Of a stretch of DNA of 64,000 nt, positions 1 to 10,988 are shown piece after piece; positions within the stretch are counted from its first letter, which is position 1; the number at the start of each line of letters is the position of its first letter. The notes under the pieces were generated by a model. It was not told the origin of the DNA. It searched no databases and was given only the letters and a program-made list of their open reading frames with translations. This DNA comes from JBEKOF01 sp049513975. Its GTDB lineage: Bacteria; Verrucomicrobiota; Verrucomicrobiia; Limisphaerales; Palsa-1400. A program made the position numbers and the translations under genes. The stretch is taken from contig JBEKVM010000001.1 in the NCBI GenBank assembly GCA_049513975.1, positions 62,001 through 126,000 of the forward strand, read 5' to 3'.

Positions 1-1
1 C

Positions 2-1597
2 ATGGACCACATGCGGCGCGGCACGCTCAAGCTCGCCGCCGTCAAAATGGTCATCCTCGACGAAGTGGATGTGATGCTCAACATGGGTTTCCGCGACGAC
101 ATCGAACTCATCCTCCAAGCCACCCCCAAAACGCGCCAGACCGTTTTTTTCTCCGCCACCATCCCGCGTCCCATCCAGCAATTGATCGAAAAATACGCGC
201 GCGACCCGCAACAGGTGCGCATCGAACAAAAAGCCCTCACCGTCCCGACGGTCGAACAGGTTTATTACGAAGTGGACCGCCGCTACAAAATTGATTTGCT
301 GATGCGGCTGATTGACCTGCACGACCTCAAGCTGGGCATCATTTTTTGCAACACCAAACGCATGGTGGACGACCTGGTGGATCACCTCAACGCCCAGGGA
401 TATTCCGCCGACCGCCTGCACGGCGACATGACCCAGATGATGCGCGACCGCGTCATGAACAAATTCCGCAAATCCGGCCTGGAGTTCCTCGTGGCCACCG
501 ACGTCGCCGCGCGCGGCATTGACGTGGACGACGTGGAGGTGGTGTTCAATTACGATCTCCCTTACGACGGCGAGGATTACGTCCATCGCATCGGGCGCAC
601 CGGACGCAAAGGCCGCAGCGGGCGGGCCATCTCCTTCGCCTCCGGGCGCGAGGTTTTCGCCATCCGCAACATCGAGCGTTACACCAACGTGCGCATCCAG
701 CGCGGCCAGCCGCCCACGGCGCACGCGGTGGAGGAGGCGCGGGCCGGTGTTTTTGTTGACAAGCTGCGCGCCACCCTCAAAGGCGGCGAATTCAAGCGCC
801 ACGATCAACTCATCGAACGTTTGCTCGAGGAAGGCTTTGCCTCCACCGACATCATCTCCGCCCTCATCAACCAAATCCAAGGCGGCGATGCCGCGCCCGC
901 CAAACCCGCGCCGCGCCCGATCGAGCCACCGCGTCCAGACCGCCCGGAGCCTGCGCCCCATCGCGACCGGCCTTTGGACCGCCCCCGCTCTCCTGTAGCG
1001 GCGGTCTATGACCGCCGCACGACTGCACCCCAATCCCACCTTCGCCCCAGTCACCCGGCGGTGCCACATCGTCCGGCCAGCCCGCCTCGTCCTGAGAACT
1101 TCCCGTCTCCAACCGCTCCCGTTTCGGTTCCAAAACCGGCGTCCAAACCAGCCTCCCCTGCCAATCCTGATCTTAATCCTAATCTTAATCCGCTTCCGAA
1201 ACCCGCCTCCAAACCGCTTATCCCAGTCCCGAATCTGCATTCCGCAAGGAGTGCAATCCCGAAGGCTTTCGGGGCAAGTCCGCAATCCGCCGCTGCCGCG
1301 CCAACCTCCCAGCCCATCGAACCACGCCCTGCTTTCAAGCCGAAAACCAAGCGCGTGGCCCAACCCTTTCAGACCCGCCTCTGGATGAATGTCGGCGAAG
1401 AAAACGGCGTGGTCCCCATTGACATTGTCAACACTATCGCTGGCGAAACCGGCCTGCCCGGCAACATCGTCGGCACGGTGGACATCCGCGGGCGGCATCT
1501 CTTTGTGGACGTCGCCGCCGAGCACGCCAACGCCATCATCGCCAAGTTGAACCGCACCCAGATCAAAGGCCACAAACTCAAAGTCAAGGCGGCGTGA
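2..1597 (+). CDS. DEAD-box ATP-dependent RNA helicase, 5'-truncated by window edge
   Basis: C-terminal 531 residues of a DEAD-box RNA helicase; the frame is open to base 1, so the true start and the Q and Walker A motifs lie outside the window. Visible are motif II as ILDEVD (residues 18-23; DEVD instead of DEAD), motif III SAT (51-53), and motif VI HRIGRTGRKGRSG near residue 200. A long Pro/Ala/Ser-rich linker (about 300-455) follows. The last 70 residues resemble the DbpA/CsdA RNA-binding domain (PF03880), which in known relatives targets structured rRNA. The expected role is ribosome assembly or cold-adaptation RNA unwinding. The linker contains palindromic dispersed repeats read as coding sequence (998-1018; a CCCGAA/TTCGGG hairpin near 1258-1273). 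Confidence 0.93.
   Translation: MDHMRRGTLKLAAVKMVILDEVDVMLNMGFRDDIELILQATPKTRQTVFFSATIPRPIQQLIEKYARDPQQVRIEQKALTVPTVEQVYYEVDRRYKIDLLMRLIDLHDLKLGIIFCNTKRMVDDLVDHLNAQGYSADRLHGDMTQMMRDRVMNKFRKSGLEFLVATDVAARGIDVDDVEVVFNYDLPYDGEDYVHRIGRTGRKGRSGRAISFASGREVFAIRNIERYTNVRIQRGQPPTAHAVEEARAGVFVDKLRATLKGGEFKRHDQLIERLLEEGFASTDIISALINQIQGGDAAPAKPAPRPIEPPRPDRPEPAPHRDRPLDRPRSPVAAVYDRRTTAPQSHLRPSHPAVPHRPASPPRPENFPSPTAPVSVPKPASKPASPANPDLNPNLNPLPKPASKPLIPVPNLHSARSAIPKAFGASPQSAAAAPTSQPIEPRPAFKPKTKRVAQPFQTRLWMNVGEENGVVPIDIVNTIAGETGLPGNIVGTVDIRGRHLFVDVAAEHANAIIAKLNRTQIKGHKLKVKAA
998..1018. repeat. Short palindromic dispersed repeat inside the helicase linker
   Basis: Perfect inverted repeat: GCGGCGGTC, TAT spacer, GACCGCCGC. 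It is read in frame as Val-Ala-Ala-Val-Tyr-Asp-Arg-Arg. A diverged second copy lies just after the stop codon at 1611-1630. Confidence 0.8.
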
Positions 1598-1610
1598 TGG
1601 ATAAAATGCA

Positions 1611-1630
1611 GCGCGGCCTATGACCGCCGC
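1611..1630. repeat. Second, diverged copy of the GACCGCCGC palindromic repeat
   Basis: GCGCGGCC, TAT, GACCGCCGC. The right arm and spacer match the copy at 998-1018, while the left arm has drifted. It sits 13 bp after the helicase stop codon and directly abuts the MITE-like element that starts at 1631. Confidence 0.6.
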
Positions 1631-1758
1631 TAGAGCAATTTCATGAAAGCTGTAGCTGCACGGAAGCCGACCGAACGGCCTCCTCTCCCCGGCCCTCTCC
1701 TCCTGAGGAGGAGAGGGAGGAGCTTCGTTTTGGCCACATCATTTTTTAATCCGCTCTA
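1631..1758. repeat. MITE-like dispersed repeat, copy A (128 bp)
   Basis: Bounded by the short inverted termini TAGAGC (1631-1636) and GCTCTA (1753-1758). Inside is a strong CTCTCCTCCTGAGGAGGAGAG hairpin around 1695-1715. An inverted copy lies at 27905-28056 and matches almost base for base over the shared parts, including the flanks TTCATGAAA and CGGAAGCCGACCGAACGGCC. It has no coding capacity of its own. Confidence 0.85.
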
Positions 1759-1788
1759 TATCGCCCAAGTTCACCCCAAGGTGCCGCC

Positions 1789-2130
1789 ATGAACAGCGAA
1801 ACCCCGCCCCCGCCAGTCGAGCGTTTGTTTCCCCTCGTGCTGAGATCCCGCCTTCTGCTCGTCGGTCGCGAGACCATCCGGCGCAGCAAGAGCCAGCTCC
1901 ATTTCGTGCTCATCACCCGCGACATTTCCGAAAACAGCCGCGCAGAAATGCTCAAGACCTTCCTGCACTACCCGGTGGTGCAGCATTACACCGCGGCGGA
2001 CCTGGAGGAACATTTCGCCCTCAAGGGAACCAAAGTGATCGGTTTCAAAAAGTCCGCCCTCGCCCAATCCATCTACGCCGAACTCAAGCCCCACCGCATC
2101 AACAAACCCTTCGTGAAACCAGCACCGTGA
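1789..2130 (+). CDS. L7Ae/YlxQ-like putative RNA-binding protein
   Basis: A 113-residue protein. The segment LLLVGRETIRRSKSQLHFV (residues about 23-41) followed by LITRDISENSR resembles the L7Ae/L30e/YlxQ fold, in which a Gly-x-Glu-x-(V/T) segment precedes a beta strand and a D-x-S-x-N-(T/S)-R turn. Family members bind kink-turn RNA in ribosomes or RNPs. The ATG has a good ribosome site (AAGGTG, 5 nt spacing). It follows the helicase in the same direction, separated by the MITE-like repeat; both could act on RNA, but an operon link is not shown. Family assignment is from pattern only and is moderate. Confidence 0.6.
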   Translation: MNSETPPPPVERLFPLVLRSRLLLVGRETIRRSKSQLHFVLITRDISENSRAEMLKTFLHYPVVQHYTAADLEEHFALKGTKVIGFKKSALAQSIYAELKPHRINKPFVKPAP

Positions 2131-2135
2131 GAAGT

Positions 2136-3551
2136 CTATCTTCTCAAAACCTCCAAAACCAAAACCCAGTCATCATCCCCGTCCGCATTGTGCCGCGGCG
2201 GAATAAAAACATGTCTGCCCGAATTGGCGAAGGGCGAGCCTGCAATCGCGGAGTAGCGCCCGCAACTCGGATCATACCATTGCGCCGCGGCCGGCCCGCG
2301 CAACTGCGTCAGATCCACCGTGATGGGCCGGAACGTCGGCAGATAGGCCAGCGCCAGACTCCCGTCCGGCGTGCGCCCCGCCGTCACATAATCGCTGGTC
2401 ATGTTGAAATGATTGCCTTCCGTCGTCGTGCCGTCGAACGTCCCGTATCCAGCCGTCACCACCTTGTGTGCCTGGTCGGGAACCAGGTCGAACCACGCGC
2501 GCGCCTCCAACAACGCCTTCACATAAGCCATCTGGATCGCGCCCGGAGTATCCAGGTTGGTCTTCCAACCCGCTTTGAACGGCCAGGTGAATCCGTTCCC
2601 ATACATCTGCCCCGTCGCCCCGCTTAGGTTCGCCCAATACTCCTGCCGCCGCAGCGTCGCCGGGGTGCTCTCCCGCTCGAACTCGTAGTCCGACTCAATC
2701 AGGCACACGGGCATGAAGTTGGAGCGGTTGTAATCCTTCAATACCTGCGCGTAAGTGGGATAATAGGTGTAAGAGGCGCACAAGCCGATGATCGGCGCCC
2801 AGTTGGGATCGTCCAGCGAACCGCTCACCTCGAAATCCAATTCAATCGTGTGCAGATGCCGCGCGTCTTTGTCTTTGATGCCCCGGGCCACCGCCGTCAC
2901 CGCCGCGTCGTTGGCCGGGTCGCGCCACTTCTGGTAATCGTTGCCGTGCAACCAAAGAAGATTGTCGAACCCCTGATAACGGCCGCCCACATACCGCCCA
3001 AATTCGCGGCATCCGGCCGGGCCGTTTTGCGTCATCACCTTCAAAAAATCGCCCGTCTCAATCGGATCCAGCATCACCAGCAGCCCGTGCCTTGCCGCCA
3101 ACTGGACCATGCGGTCGCACCGGTCGAAATAAGCCGGGTTGGGCGTCGCCAGATCGTCCGCCGTCGTGAAAGGCACAATCCCGTCATAAGTGCTGCCATC
3201 CGGCCGCCCGCCCGTGTACGGTTTGCACAACAGATTGATCCAAAGGGTGTTGAACCCGTGCCCCTGCCGATTGGCAAAAAACGCTTCCGCCTGCTCCTCC
3301 GAAAGATTGACCAGCAGCGCCTGCGGGGACTCCCCGGCGATGAGGAAAGGCGCGTTCTTTTGATCCACCAGATAGCGCCCGTTGTCACTGACCTTCAACG
3401 GATACGCCGGCATGGCCGCTTGGCCGGGGGCCGCCTGTTCCGCCCCCCGCGCCGGACCAATCCCCGGCAAAACCGCGAACACGATCGCGACCCGCGCGAC
3501 ACTCTGGATGCCGGCTCGCCTCAGCGGCCGCAACCACGGATCAAAAAGCAT
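2136..3551 (-). CDS. Secreted DUF4038 (apiosidase-like) TIM-barrel glycosidase
   Basis: 471 residues from the ATG at 3551. A longer frame exists to 3725, but it would run into prfC, and the shorter start gives a signal peptide (Arg-rich start, hydrophobic AIVFAVLPGIG, then ARGAEQ). The sequence LKVSDNGRYLVDQKNAPFLI and later LLWLHGNDYQKW match the DUF4038 family, relatives of GH140 apiosidases. The last 100 residues (DGSLALAYLPTFRPITVDL..., ending WVLVLEVLRR) fit the associated collagen-binding-like domain (PF12904). It probably acts in the periplasm or outside the cell on plant-type polysaccharide. Catalytic residues cannot be fixed without an alignment. Confidence 0.85.
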   Translation of the reverse strand: MLFDPWLRPLRRAGIQSVARVAIVFAVLPGIGPARGAEQAAPGQAAMPAYPLKVSDNGRYLVDQKNAPFLIAGESPQALLVNLSEEQAEAFFANRQGHGFNTLWINLLCKPYTGGRPDGSTYDGIVPFTTADDLATPNPAYFDRCDRMVQLAARHGLLVMLDPIETGDFLKVMTQNGPAGCREFGRYVGGRYQGFDNLLWLHGNDYQKWRDPANDAAVTAVARGIKDKDARHLHTIELDFEVSGSLDDPNWAPIIGLCASYTYYPTYAQVLKDYNRSNFMPVCLIESDYEFERESTPATLRRQEYWANLSGATGQMYGNGFTWPFKAGWKTNLDTPGAIQMAYVKALLEARAWFDLVPDQAHKVVTAGYGTFDGTTTEGNHFNMTSDYVTAGRTPDGSLALAYLPTFRPITVDLTQLRGPAAAQWYDPSCGRYSAIAGSPFANSGRHVFIPPRHNADGDDDWVLVLEVLRR

Positions 3552-3649
3552 GTGGCATTGAATGCTTCCGCCTAAGGAGCCGTCAAGAAATAAACTTGAC
3601 TGGGGCCTTTCACCTGGAACAACGCCGCGAATCAATCGCCATTGGGACT

Positions 3650-5248
3650 TTAAGCGGCGGCCCTGGGACTGGCGCGGGCCAGCGGCACGCGCGGGTTGGT
3701 CTGAGAAAAATAATTGGCCGACCATTCGTTCGCAAACAACACCACCGCGTTTTGGCCCGGGTCATAAGCCAGCTTCGCCCCCGTCGGCAGGGAAATCGCG
3801 TCCAGATCGGATTCTGTCATCCCCGCCGGCAGCCAGCGCGCCACCGTCCACGGGGCCGCTTCCAGCCGCGAGGGCGCCCCGTATTCGTGTTGCAGGCGAA
3901 ATTGCACGACCTCGAATTGCAGCGGGCCAACCGCCCCCAACAGCGGCAGCTTGCTCGCGGCCTGGCGCAAAAACAGTCCCTGAACCACCCCTTCCTGCAT
4001 CAGTTGCGCCAGCCCCTGGCGAAATTGTTTGTAGCGCGCCGTATTCGGATTGTGCAGATACGCAAACGCCTCGGGCGGGAAGCGCGGAATCTCCTGGTAA
4101 AGTATGCCGGGATCCGCCGTCAGCGTGTCGCCGATGCCGAAACTGTCGTGGCCCACCAGGCCGATGACATCCCCCGGCCAGGCCTCGTCCACCGTCTCGC
4201 GCTCCTGGCCGAAGAGCTTGTGCGAGCTGGACAGCCGCACCTTTTTTTCCGAGCGGGAATGATGCACCGTCATGTCGCGCTCGAATTTTCCCGAACAGAC
4301 GCGGACAAAGGCGATCCGATCCCGGTGCCGCGGGTCCATGTTCGCCTGGATTTTGAAAATGAAGCCGGAGAAAAGCGGACTCTCCGGCGCGATGGCAACG
4401 CCCGCCATCACCCGCGGCTTGGGCGGGGGCGAGTGCCGGAGCAGGGCGTCCAGGAGCAATTGCACGCCAAAATTATTGACAGCGCTGCCGAAAAACACGG
4501 GCGTGGTCAAACCCGCCAGGACCGCCTCTTCCTCGAACTCGCGCCCCGCCCCTTCCAGCATTTCCAATTCTTCCAGCGTGCGGCGGCAGGTCGCCTCGTC
4601 CAGTTTCCCCCGCACCGCCGGATCATCCGCCTGCCCGACCATCACCGGCGCCCGGTATTGGCCGCCCGCCGTGCGCTCGAACAGGTGCATCGCCCGGGTG
4701 GGCCGGTCGTAAACGCCGCGGAACTCCAAGCCGTTGCCGATGGGCCAGTTCACCGGGAATGCCCCGATGCCCAGCACGCGCTCCAGCTCATCGAGCAAGG
4801 CCAGCGGGCTTTTCATGGGACGATCGCATTTGTTCATGAAGGTAAATATCGGCACCCCGCGCTGGCGGCAGACCTCGAACAATTTGCGCGTCTGCGGTTC
4901 GATCCCCTTCGCCGCGTCAATCACCATCACCACCGAATCCACCGCCGTCAGCACCCGGTAGGTGTCCTCCGAAAAATCCTTGTGGCCGGGCGTGTCCAGC
5001 AAATTAAGCCGGCAGCCGTGGTAATCGAATTGCAGCACCGTCGAGCTGATGGAGATGCCGCGCTGTTTTTCCAGCTCCATCCAATCCGAGGTGGTGGCGC
5101 GCTGGTGTTTGCGGGCCGTGACCGAGCCGGCCAGTTGCACCGCGCCGCCATAAAGCAGCAGCTTCTCCGTCAGCGTCGTCTTGCCCGCATCGGGATGCGA
5201 GATAATGGCAAACGTTCTGCGCTTTTGAATTTCGTGTGTAATACCCAC
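3650..5248 (-). CDS. prfC: Peptide chain release factor 3 (RF3)
   Basis: 532 residues, the usual RF3 length. RF3 is a translational GTPase that removes RF1/RF2 from the ribosome after termination. The G domain shows G1 SHPDAGKTT (residues 17-25), G3 DTPGH (85-89) and G4 NKCD (139-142). The N-terminus (EIQKRRTFAIISHPDAGKTT) is diagnostic for RF3 against EF-G. The RF3-type domain III follows (PLQFEVVQFRLQHEYG near residue 430). The gene is monocistronic in appearance, with the glycosidase-like gene 98 bp downstream on the same strand. Confidence 0.97.
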   Translation of the reverse strand: MGITHEIQKRRTFAIISHPDAGKTTLTEKLLLYGGAVQLAGSVTARKHQRATTSDWMELEKQRGISISSTVLQFDYHGCRLNLLDTPGHKDFSEDTYRVLTAVDSVVMVIDAAKGIEPQTRKLFEVCRQRGVPIFTFMNKCDRPMKSPLALLDELERVLGIGAFPVNWPIGNGLEFRGVYDRPTRAMHLFERTAGGQYRAPVMVGQADDPAVRGKLDEATCRRTLEELEMLEGAGREFEEEAVLAGLTTPVFFGSAVNNFGVQLLLDALLRHSPPPKPRVMAGVAIAPESPLFSGFIFKIQANMDPRHRDRIAFVRVCSGKFERDMTVHHSRSEKKVRLSSSHKLFGQERETVDEAWPGDVIGLVGHDSFGIGDTLTADPGILYQEIPRFPPEAFAYLHNPNTARYKQFRQGLAQLMQEGVVQGLFLRQAASKLPLLGAVGPLQFEVVQFRLQHEYGAPSRLEAAPWTVARWLPAGMTESDLDAISLPTGAKLAYDPGQNAVVLFANEWSANYFSQTNPRVPLARASPRAAA

Positions 5249-5320
5249 AAGGAATCAACAAAATAGCACAGATTTCCGCCGGTACAAGCCCTGAAAACGC
5301 GCCCTGAAAACGGCGTCCAG

Positions 5321-5500
5321 TCAGGGTTTTCGAGACGCGCTTTTCCCGGCGTCTAAGTCAAGATGAAATTTGTGCAAAAAACGAAGCACGACCGGAGCCA
5401 TGATGATGCCCATGAAGAGGATTTGATTGGAAGCGGCATAGTGTGGCTGACGCCTGCCGATCACATCAAATACCACATTGGCATCAACCAGGACAATCAT
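5321..5500 (-). pseudogene. Truncated PIN-domain toxin remnant
   Basis: 59-codon frame starting at an ATG that overlaps the antitoxin stop (ATGA). It begins MIVLVDANVVFDVIGRRQPH, the typical PIN-domain opening with the first metal-binding Asp (LVDAN) and the D-V-x-x-R-R-x-P-H helix. PIN toxins are usually about 130 residues and carry further acidic residues in their second half. Here the frame ends soon after residue 40 with unrelated sequence, so the nuclease site cannot form. It is most likely a deletion derivative of a VapC-like toxin. Confidence 0.7.
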
Positions 5501-5724
5501 GAGCCGTGTTTGCGTTTAAGATAAGTGCTGCGGGGGTCACCCGGCCGGGAAAGCGGTTTGAGCGCCGGCCCGGGCCAGTAATCGTCCGCCCCGGCTCCGA
5601 CAGAGGGAGCCGCCAGCAACTGGGCCTCAATGACGGCGGAAAGGCTCTTGCCGGATTCCGCGGCAAGTTGTCTGCCCCTGGCGACCGATTCGGCCGAGAG
5701 CGATAGATTTTTGCGCAGTTTCAT
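5497..5724 (-). CDS. Antitoxin-like protein (DUF6364-type ribbon-helix-helix)
   Basis: 75 residues from the ATG at 5724. The opening MKLRKNLSLSAESVARGRQL followed by AAESGKSLSAVIEAQL is the pattern of short MetJ/Arc-like antitoxins that precede PIN toxins (DUF6364 group). The basic N-terminal strand would bind operator DNA and the acidic/flexible C-terminus would bind the toxin. It overlaps the truncated PIN toxin by 4 bp (ATGA), the usual coupled arrangement. Two copies of the palindrome ATGCGCAT lie just upstream. With the toxin broken, it is an orphan antitoxin. Confidence 0.7.
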   Translation of the reverse strand: MKLRKNLSLSAESVARGRQLAAESGKSLSAVIEAQLLAAPSVGAGADDYWPGPALKPLSRPGDPRSTYLKRKHGS

Positions 5725-5744
5725 CCCCGGAATAAAGAGCGGTG

Positions 5745-5772
5745 AATGCGCATACGCAAATTCAATGCGCAT
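5745..5772 (-). promoter_or_regulatory. Candidate antitoxin operator: two AATGCGCAT sites
   Basis: AATGCGCAT occurs at 5745-5753 and again at 5764-5772; ATGCGCAT is a perfect 8-bp palindrome. The repeats are 19 bp apart and end 21 bp upstream of the antitoxin start at 5724. Tandem palindromes of this kind are typical of ribbon-helix-helix autoregulators. Inference only. Confidence 0.4.
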
Positions 5773-5797
5773 GAGGCCCGTCCAACCGCCATCGCTT

Positions 5798-6775
5798 CTA
5801 TTTGTCCAGAAAGAGAAGGTTTTCCGCATTGTGCCGCGCGCCTTGGACGGCCCCGGCAAGTTGTCGCAGGATCTCGCTCTCATCGGGAGACAGATGGATG
5901 TGCGCGGCCTGCGCGTTTTCCTCGAGGTGGCGGCGGCTTTTCATGCCGGGGATGGGCACGATGTCGCCGCCTTGTTGCAGGAGCCAGGCCAGGGCAATCT
6001 GCGTGGGCCGCGCCTTTTTCCGCAAGGCGATCTCCTCCAGTTTCCCCGTCAAGGCGAGATTCTTTTCGAGATGGCCGGCTTGGAAGCGGGGCAGGGTCCT
6101 GCGGTAATCGCCGGGGGCCAGATCGCGCCATCCTCTCAGCCCGCCGCCCAGCAGCCCGCGGCCCAAGGGACTGAACGCCACAAAGCCAATGTTCAGTTTC
6201 CGGCAAACCGGCAGGATGTCCTGTTCCACCCCGCGAGTGAGCAGTGAATACTCCGATTGCAGGGCGGTGATGGGATGGACGGCGTGGGCGCGTTGCAGGG
6301 TTTCAGCCGAGGCTTCGGACAGGCCGAGGTGGCGGACTTTGCCTTCCTTCACCAACGCGGCCATGGCCGCCACGGATTCTTCAATGCGCACGCTCTGGTC
6401 CACCCGGTGTTGAAAATAAAGGTCAATGTAATCTGTTTTCAGACGCTGGAGACTGGCATGGCAGGCTTCTTTTATATACGACGCGCCGCCGCAAATCTCC
6501 AGCGCCTCTTGCTCGTTGCCCCGGAAACCGAACTTGGTGGCGATCACGGCTTGTCCGCGACGGCCTTGCAGCGCCTCGCCCAGCAGCATTTCGTTCCGGC
6601 CCGCGCCGTAAATATCGGCGGTGTCGAAGAAATTGATTCCCAGGGCCAGGCCCTGATGGACGGTGGCGATGGATTCCGCGCGGTCCGCCTTGCCATAAGC
6701 GCCTGACATCCCCCAACAGCCCAGGCCCATGGCCGGCACGGCCAGTCGCAGCGCGCCTAAGAATCTGGTGTCCAT
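5798..6775 (-). CDS. Aldo/keto reductase
   Basis: 325 residues from the ATG at 6775. NAD(P)H-dependent (beta/alpha)8 oxidoreductase reducing aldehydes or ketones to alcohols in the cytoplasm. The catalytic tetrad can be placed at Asp52 (NFFDTADIYG), Tyr57, Lys81 (VIATKFGF) and His123 (DYIDLYFQHRVD). The C-terminal cofactor segment reads DIVPIPGMKSRRHLEEN. Wording such as YSLLTRGVEQDILPVCR and FSPLGRGLLGG places it in the YakC/AKR13-like group. The physiological substrate is unknown. It is divergent from the small secreted-protein gene at 7045. Confidence 0.95.
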   Translation of the reverse strand: MDTRFLGALRLAVPAMGLGCWGMSGAYGKADRAESIATVHQGLALGINFFDTADIYGAGRNEMLLGEALQGRRGQAVIATKFGFRGNEQEALEICGGASYIKEACHASLQRLKTDYIDLYFQHRVDQSVRIEESVAAMAALVKEGKVRHLGLSEASAETLQRAHAVHPITALQSEYSLLTRGVEQDILPVCRKLNIGFVAFSPLGRGLLGGGLRGWRDLAPGDYRRTLPRFQAGHLEKNLALTGKLEEIALRKKARPTQIALAWLLQQGGDIVPIPGMKSRRHLEENAQAAHIHLSPDESEILRQLAGAVQGARHNAENLLFLDK

Positions 6776-7044
6776 TCGCAAACACTCATTACCAGCTTTC
6801 GCCTGAATTCCATAGCACGAAGAGCAATGCCCCGGTCCTGGGTGGCTGGACGCCCGCTCCGTGCCCGCCCCGCCTGAGACGACCCGCTCAAAACCTATCC
6901 GCTGCCACGAAGAAGTTTGGGCGGGTCCCGCCTTTTCGGTTCCTCGTAACCGGCCGCCCTGTTCAGGCGTCTGTCCGTTTGACACACATGAAATCCGCCG
7001 GTGTCAAGATTAACGAACCCATCCAAATTGGAAGCTCAAAAATT

Positions 7045-7377
7045 ATGAAAAAACATCTCGCCATTCTTTGCCTCGCCTTCATCGGTTTTCTCAGTCTGGT
7101 GACGCTGACCGCCACGCGCGCCGCCGTGGAACCTGTTCCCGCCTCATTCCAATACGCCACCATCCGTTGGGGCGGGCGCGAGAACATGCATGTGGTCCGG
7201 CCGGACGGCAAAGTAGAACTCTACGGCGCGCGGCTGGCACGGGAAGTAGTGCCGGAAGGGACGGACCAACGCGCCTTTTTCATGAATCTGGTCATGAATT
7301 CGCTGGCCAGGGAGGGCTACGAATTCGCCGGCATGACCGACGATCAGATCGTGATGAAAAAAGCCGCGCGGCGCTGA
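7045..7377 (+). CDS. Small secreted protein, weakly DUF4177-like
   Basis: 110 residues from MKKHLAI; an upstream in-frame ATG at 6979 would add 22 residues ahead of an obvious signal peptide (MKKHLAILCLAFIGFLSLV, cleavage after ATRA). The mature part reads YATIRWGGRENMHVVRPDGK and continues to EGYEFAGMTDDQIVMKK. A strand - variable loop - strand layout with a final EGYE-type segment recalls DUF4177 proteins. Function unknown. It lies 94 bp upstream of gcvP in the same direction. Confidence 0.65.
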   Translation: MKKHLAILCLAFIGFLSLVTLTATRAAVEPVPASFQYATIRWGGRENMHVVRPDGKVELYGARLAREVVPEGTDQRAFFMNLVMNSLAREGYEFAGMTDDQIVMKKAARR

Positions 7378-7471
7378 ATGGAACCGTTTTTTCTCCTGAC
7401 GATTTATCAGATTGGCGATAAAATTTTTCAAAATCGCTTGCTTTGCGGCACCTGCATTTTAATTTCGCAAG

Positions 7472-10375
<2,904 letters not shown>

Positions 10376-10387
10376 CGGAGGTCTGAC

Positions 10388-10675
10388 ATGGATAAAAAGA
10401 TTTTTAACGAATTGCTCGAAAGCGTCCGCGAAGTCAAAGCCGTTATGCGCGGCGAGAAGAAGCCTGCGCGCGTCACCCGGCTTGAACCGGAATCGCCTCG
10501 CGCCGTCAGGGCGCGCTTAAAATTGTCGCAGACGCAATTCGCCCGTCTGCTTGGCATCAGCCCCGGCACGCTGCAGAATTGGGAACAAGGGCGGCGCGAG
10601 CCGACGGGCGCTGCCAGGGTCTTGATCAAAGTCGCCGCCCATCATCCCAGGATTGTGCTTAAAGCCGCGGCTTAG
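10388..10675 (+). CDS. NadS-type HTH antitoxin, orphan
   Basis: 95 residues. The N-terminal half MDKKIFNELLESVREVKAVM and the XRE helix-turn-helix LSQTQFARLLGISPGTLQNW (about residues 44-63) followed by EQGRREPTGAA are characteristic of the NadS/HigA-like antitoxins of RelE/ParE toxins. It starts 12 bp after gcvP with a good ribosome site (CGGAGG). The toxin gene expected immediately upstream is absent; the upstream neighbour is an intact gcvP, and nothing toxin-like follows. It may be a leftover antitoxin or may have become a regulator. Confidence 0.8.
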   Translation: MDKKIFNELLESVREVKAVMRGEKKPARVTRLEPESPRAVRARLKLSQTQFARLLGISPGTLQNWEQGRREPTGAARVLIKVAAHHPRIVLKAAA

Positions 10676-10988
10676 GGTTCGCGCAAAAACTATCTCCGTC
10701 AAACAGTACCGCTTAATCGCATATTCTCGGCGTCTTGCCTTATGGCGCAGCGGATTCGCCATGCAACCGGGCAACCCGCCTTCACCACGGCTACGGTGCG
10801 GCAAACCCAGGCTCACCTCTGGCCATCCAACTCAACGTCCTTGTCGCCAAAAGGACACAAATGGCAATTACCGCTCAGGAATTCGCAAGATATGAGAAGT
10901 CTGGCCACGCCGGGACATTCTAACCTTGCCGTGATTTGCATATTGATGTTGACCCGTTTGATCACGACCAATCCATGCCCATGATGCT
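10676..10988. other. Intergenic region upstream of trpB2, no gene seen
   Basis: 313 bp. It holds small open frames with no recognisable product. A 20-codon frame at 10861-10923 (MAITAQEFARYEKSGHAGTF) may be a gene remnant but cannot be identified. No convincing terminator or riboswitch was found. Confidence 0.5.

Noticed and set aside
3596..5266. Long plus-strand open frame opposite prfC
   Set aside because: Product is Arg/His/Pro-rich low-complexity sequence with no motif. It is the complementary-frame shadow of a high-GC conserved gene.
7378..7471. Glycine riboswitch ahead of gcvP
   Set aside because: The leader is only 94 bp and AT-rich with no glycine aptamer core; the gcvT leader holds an inverted repeat instead.
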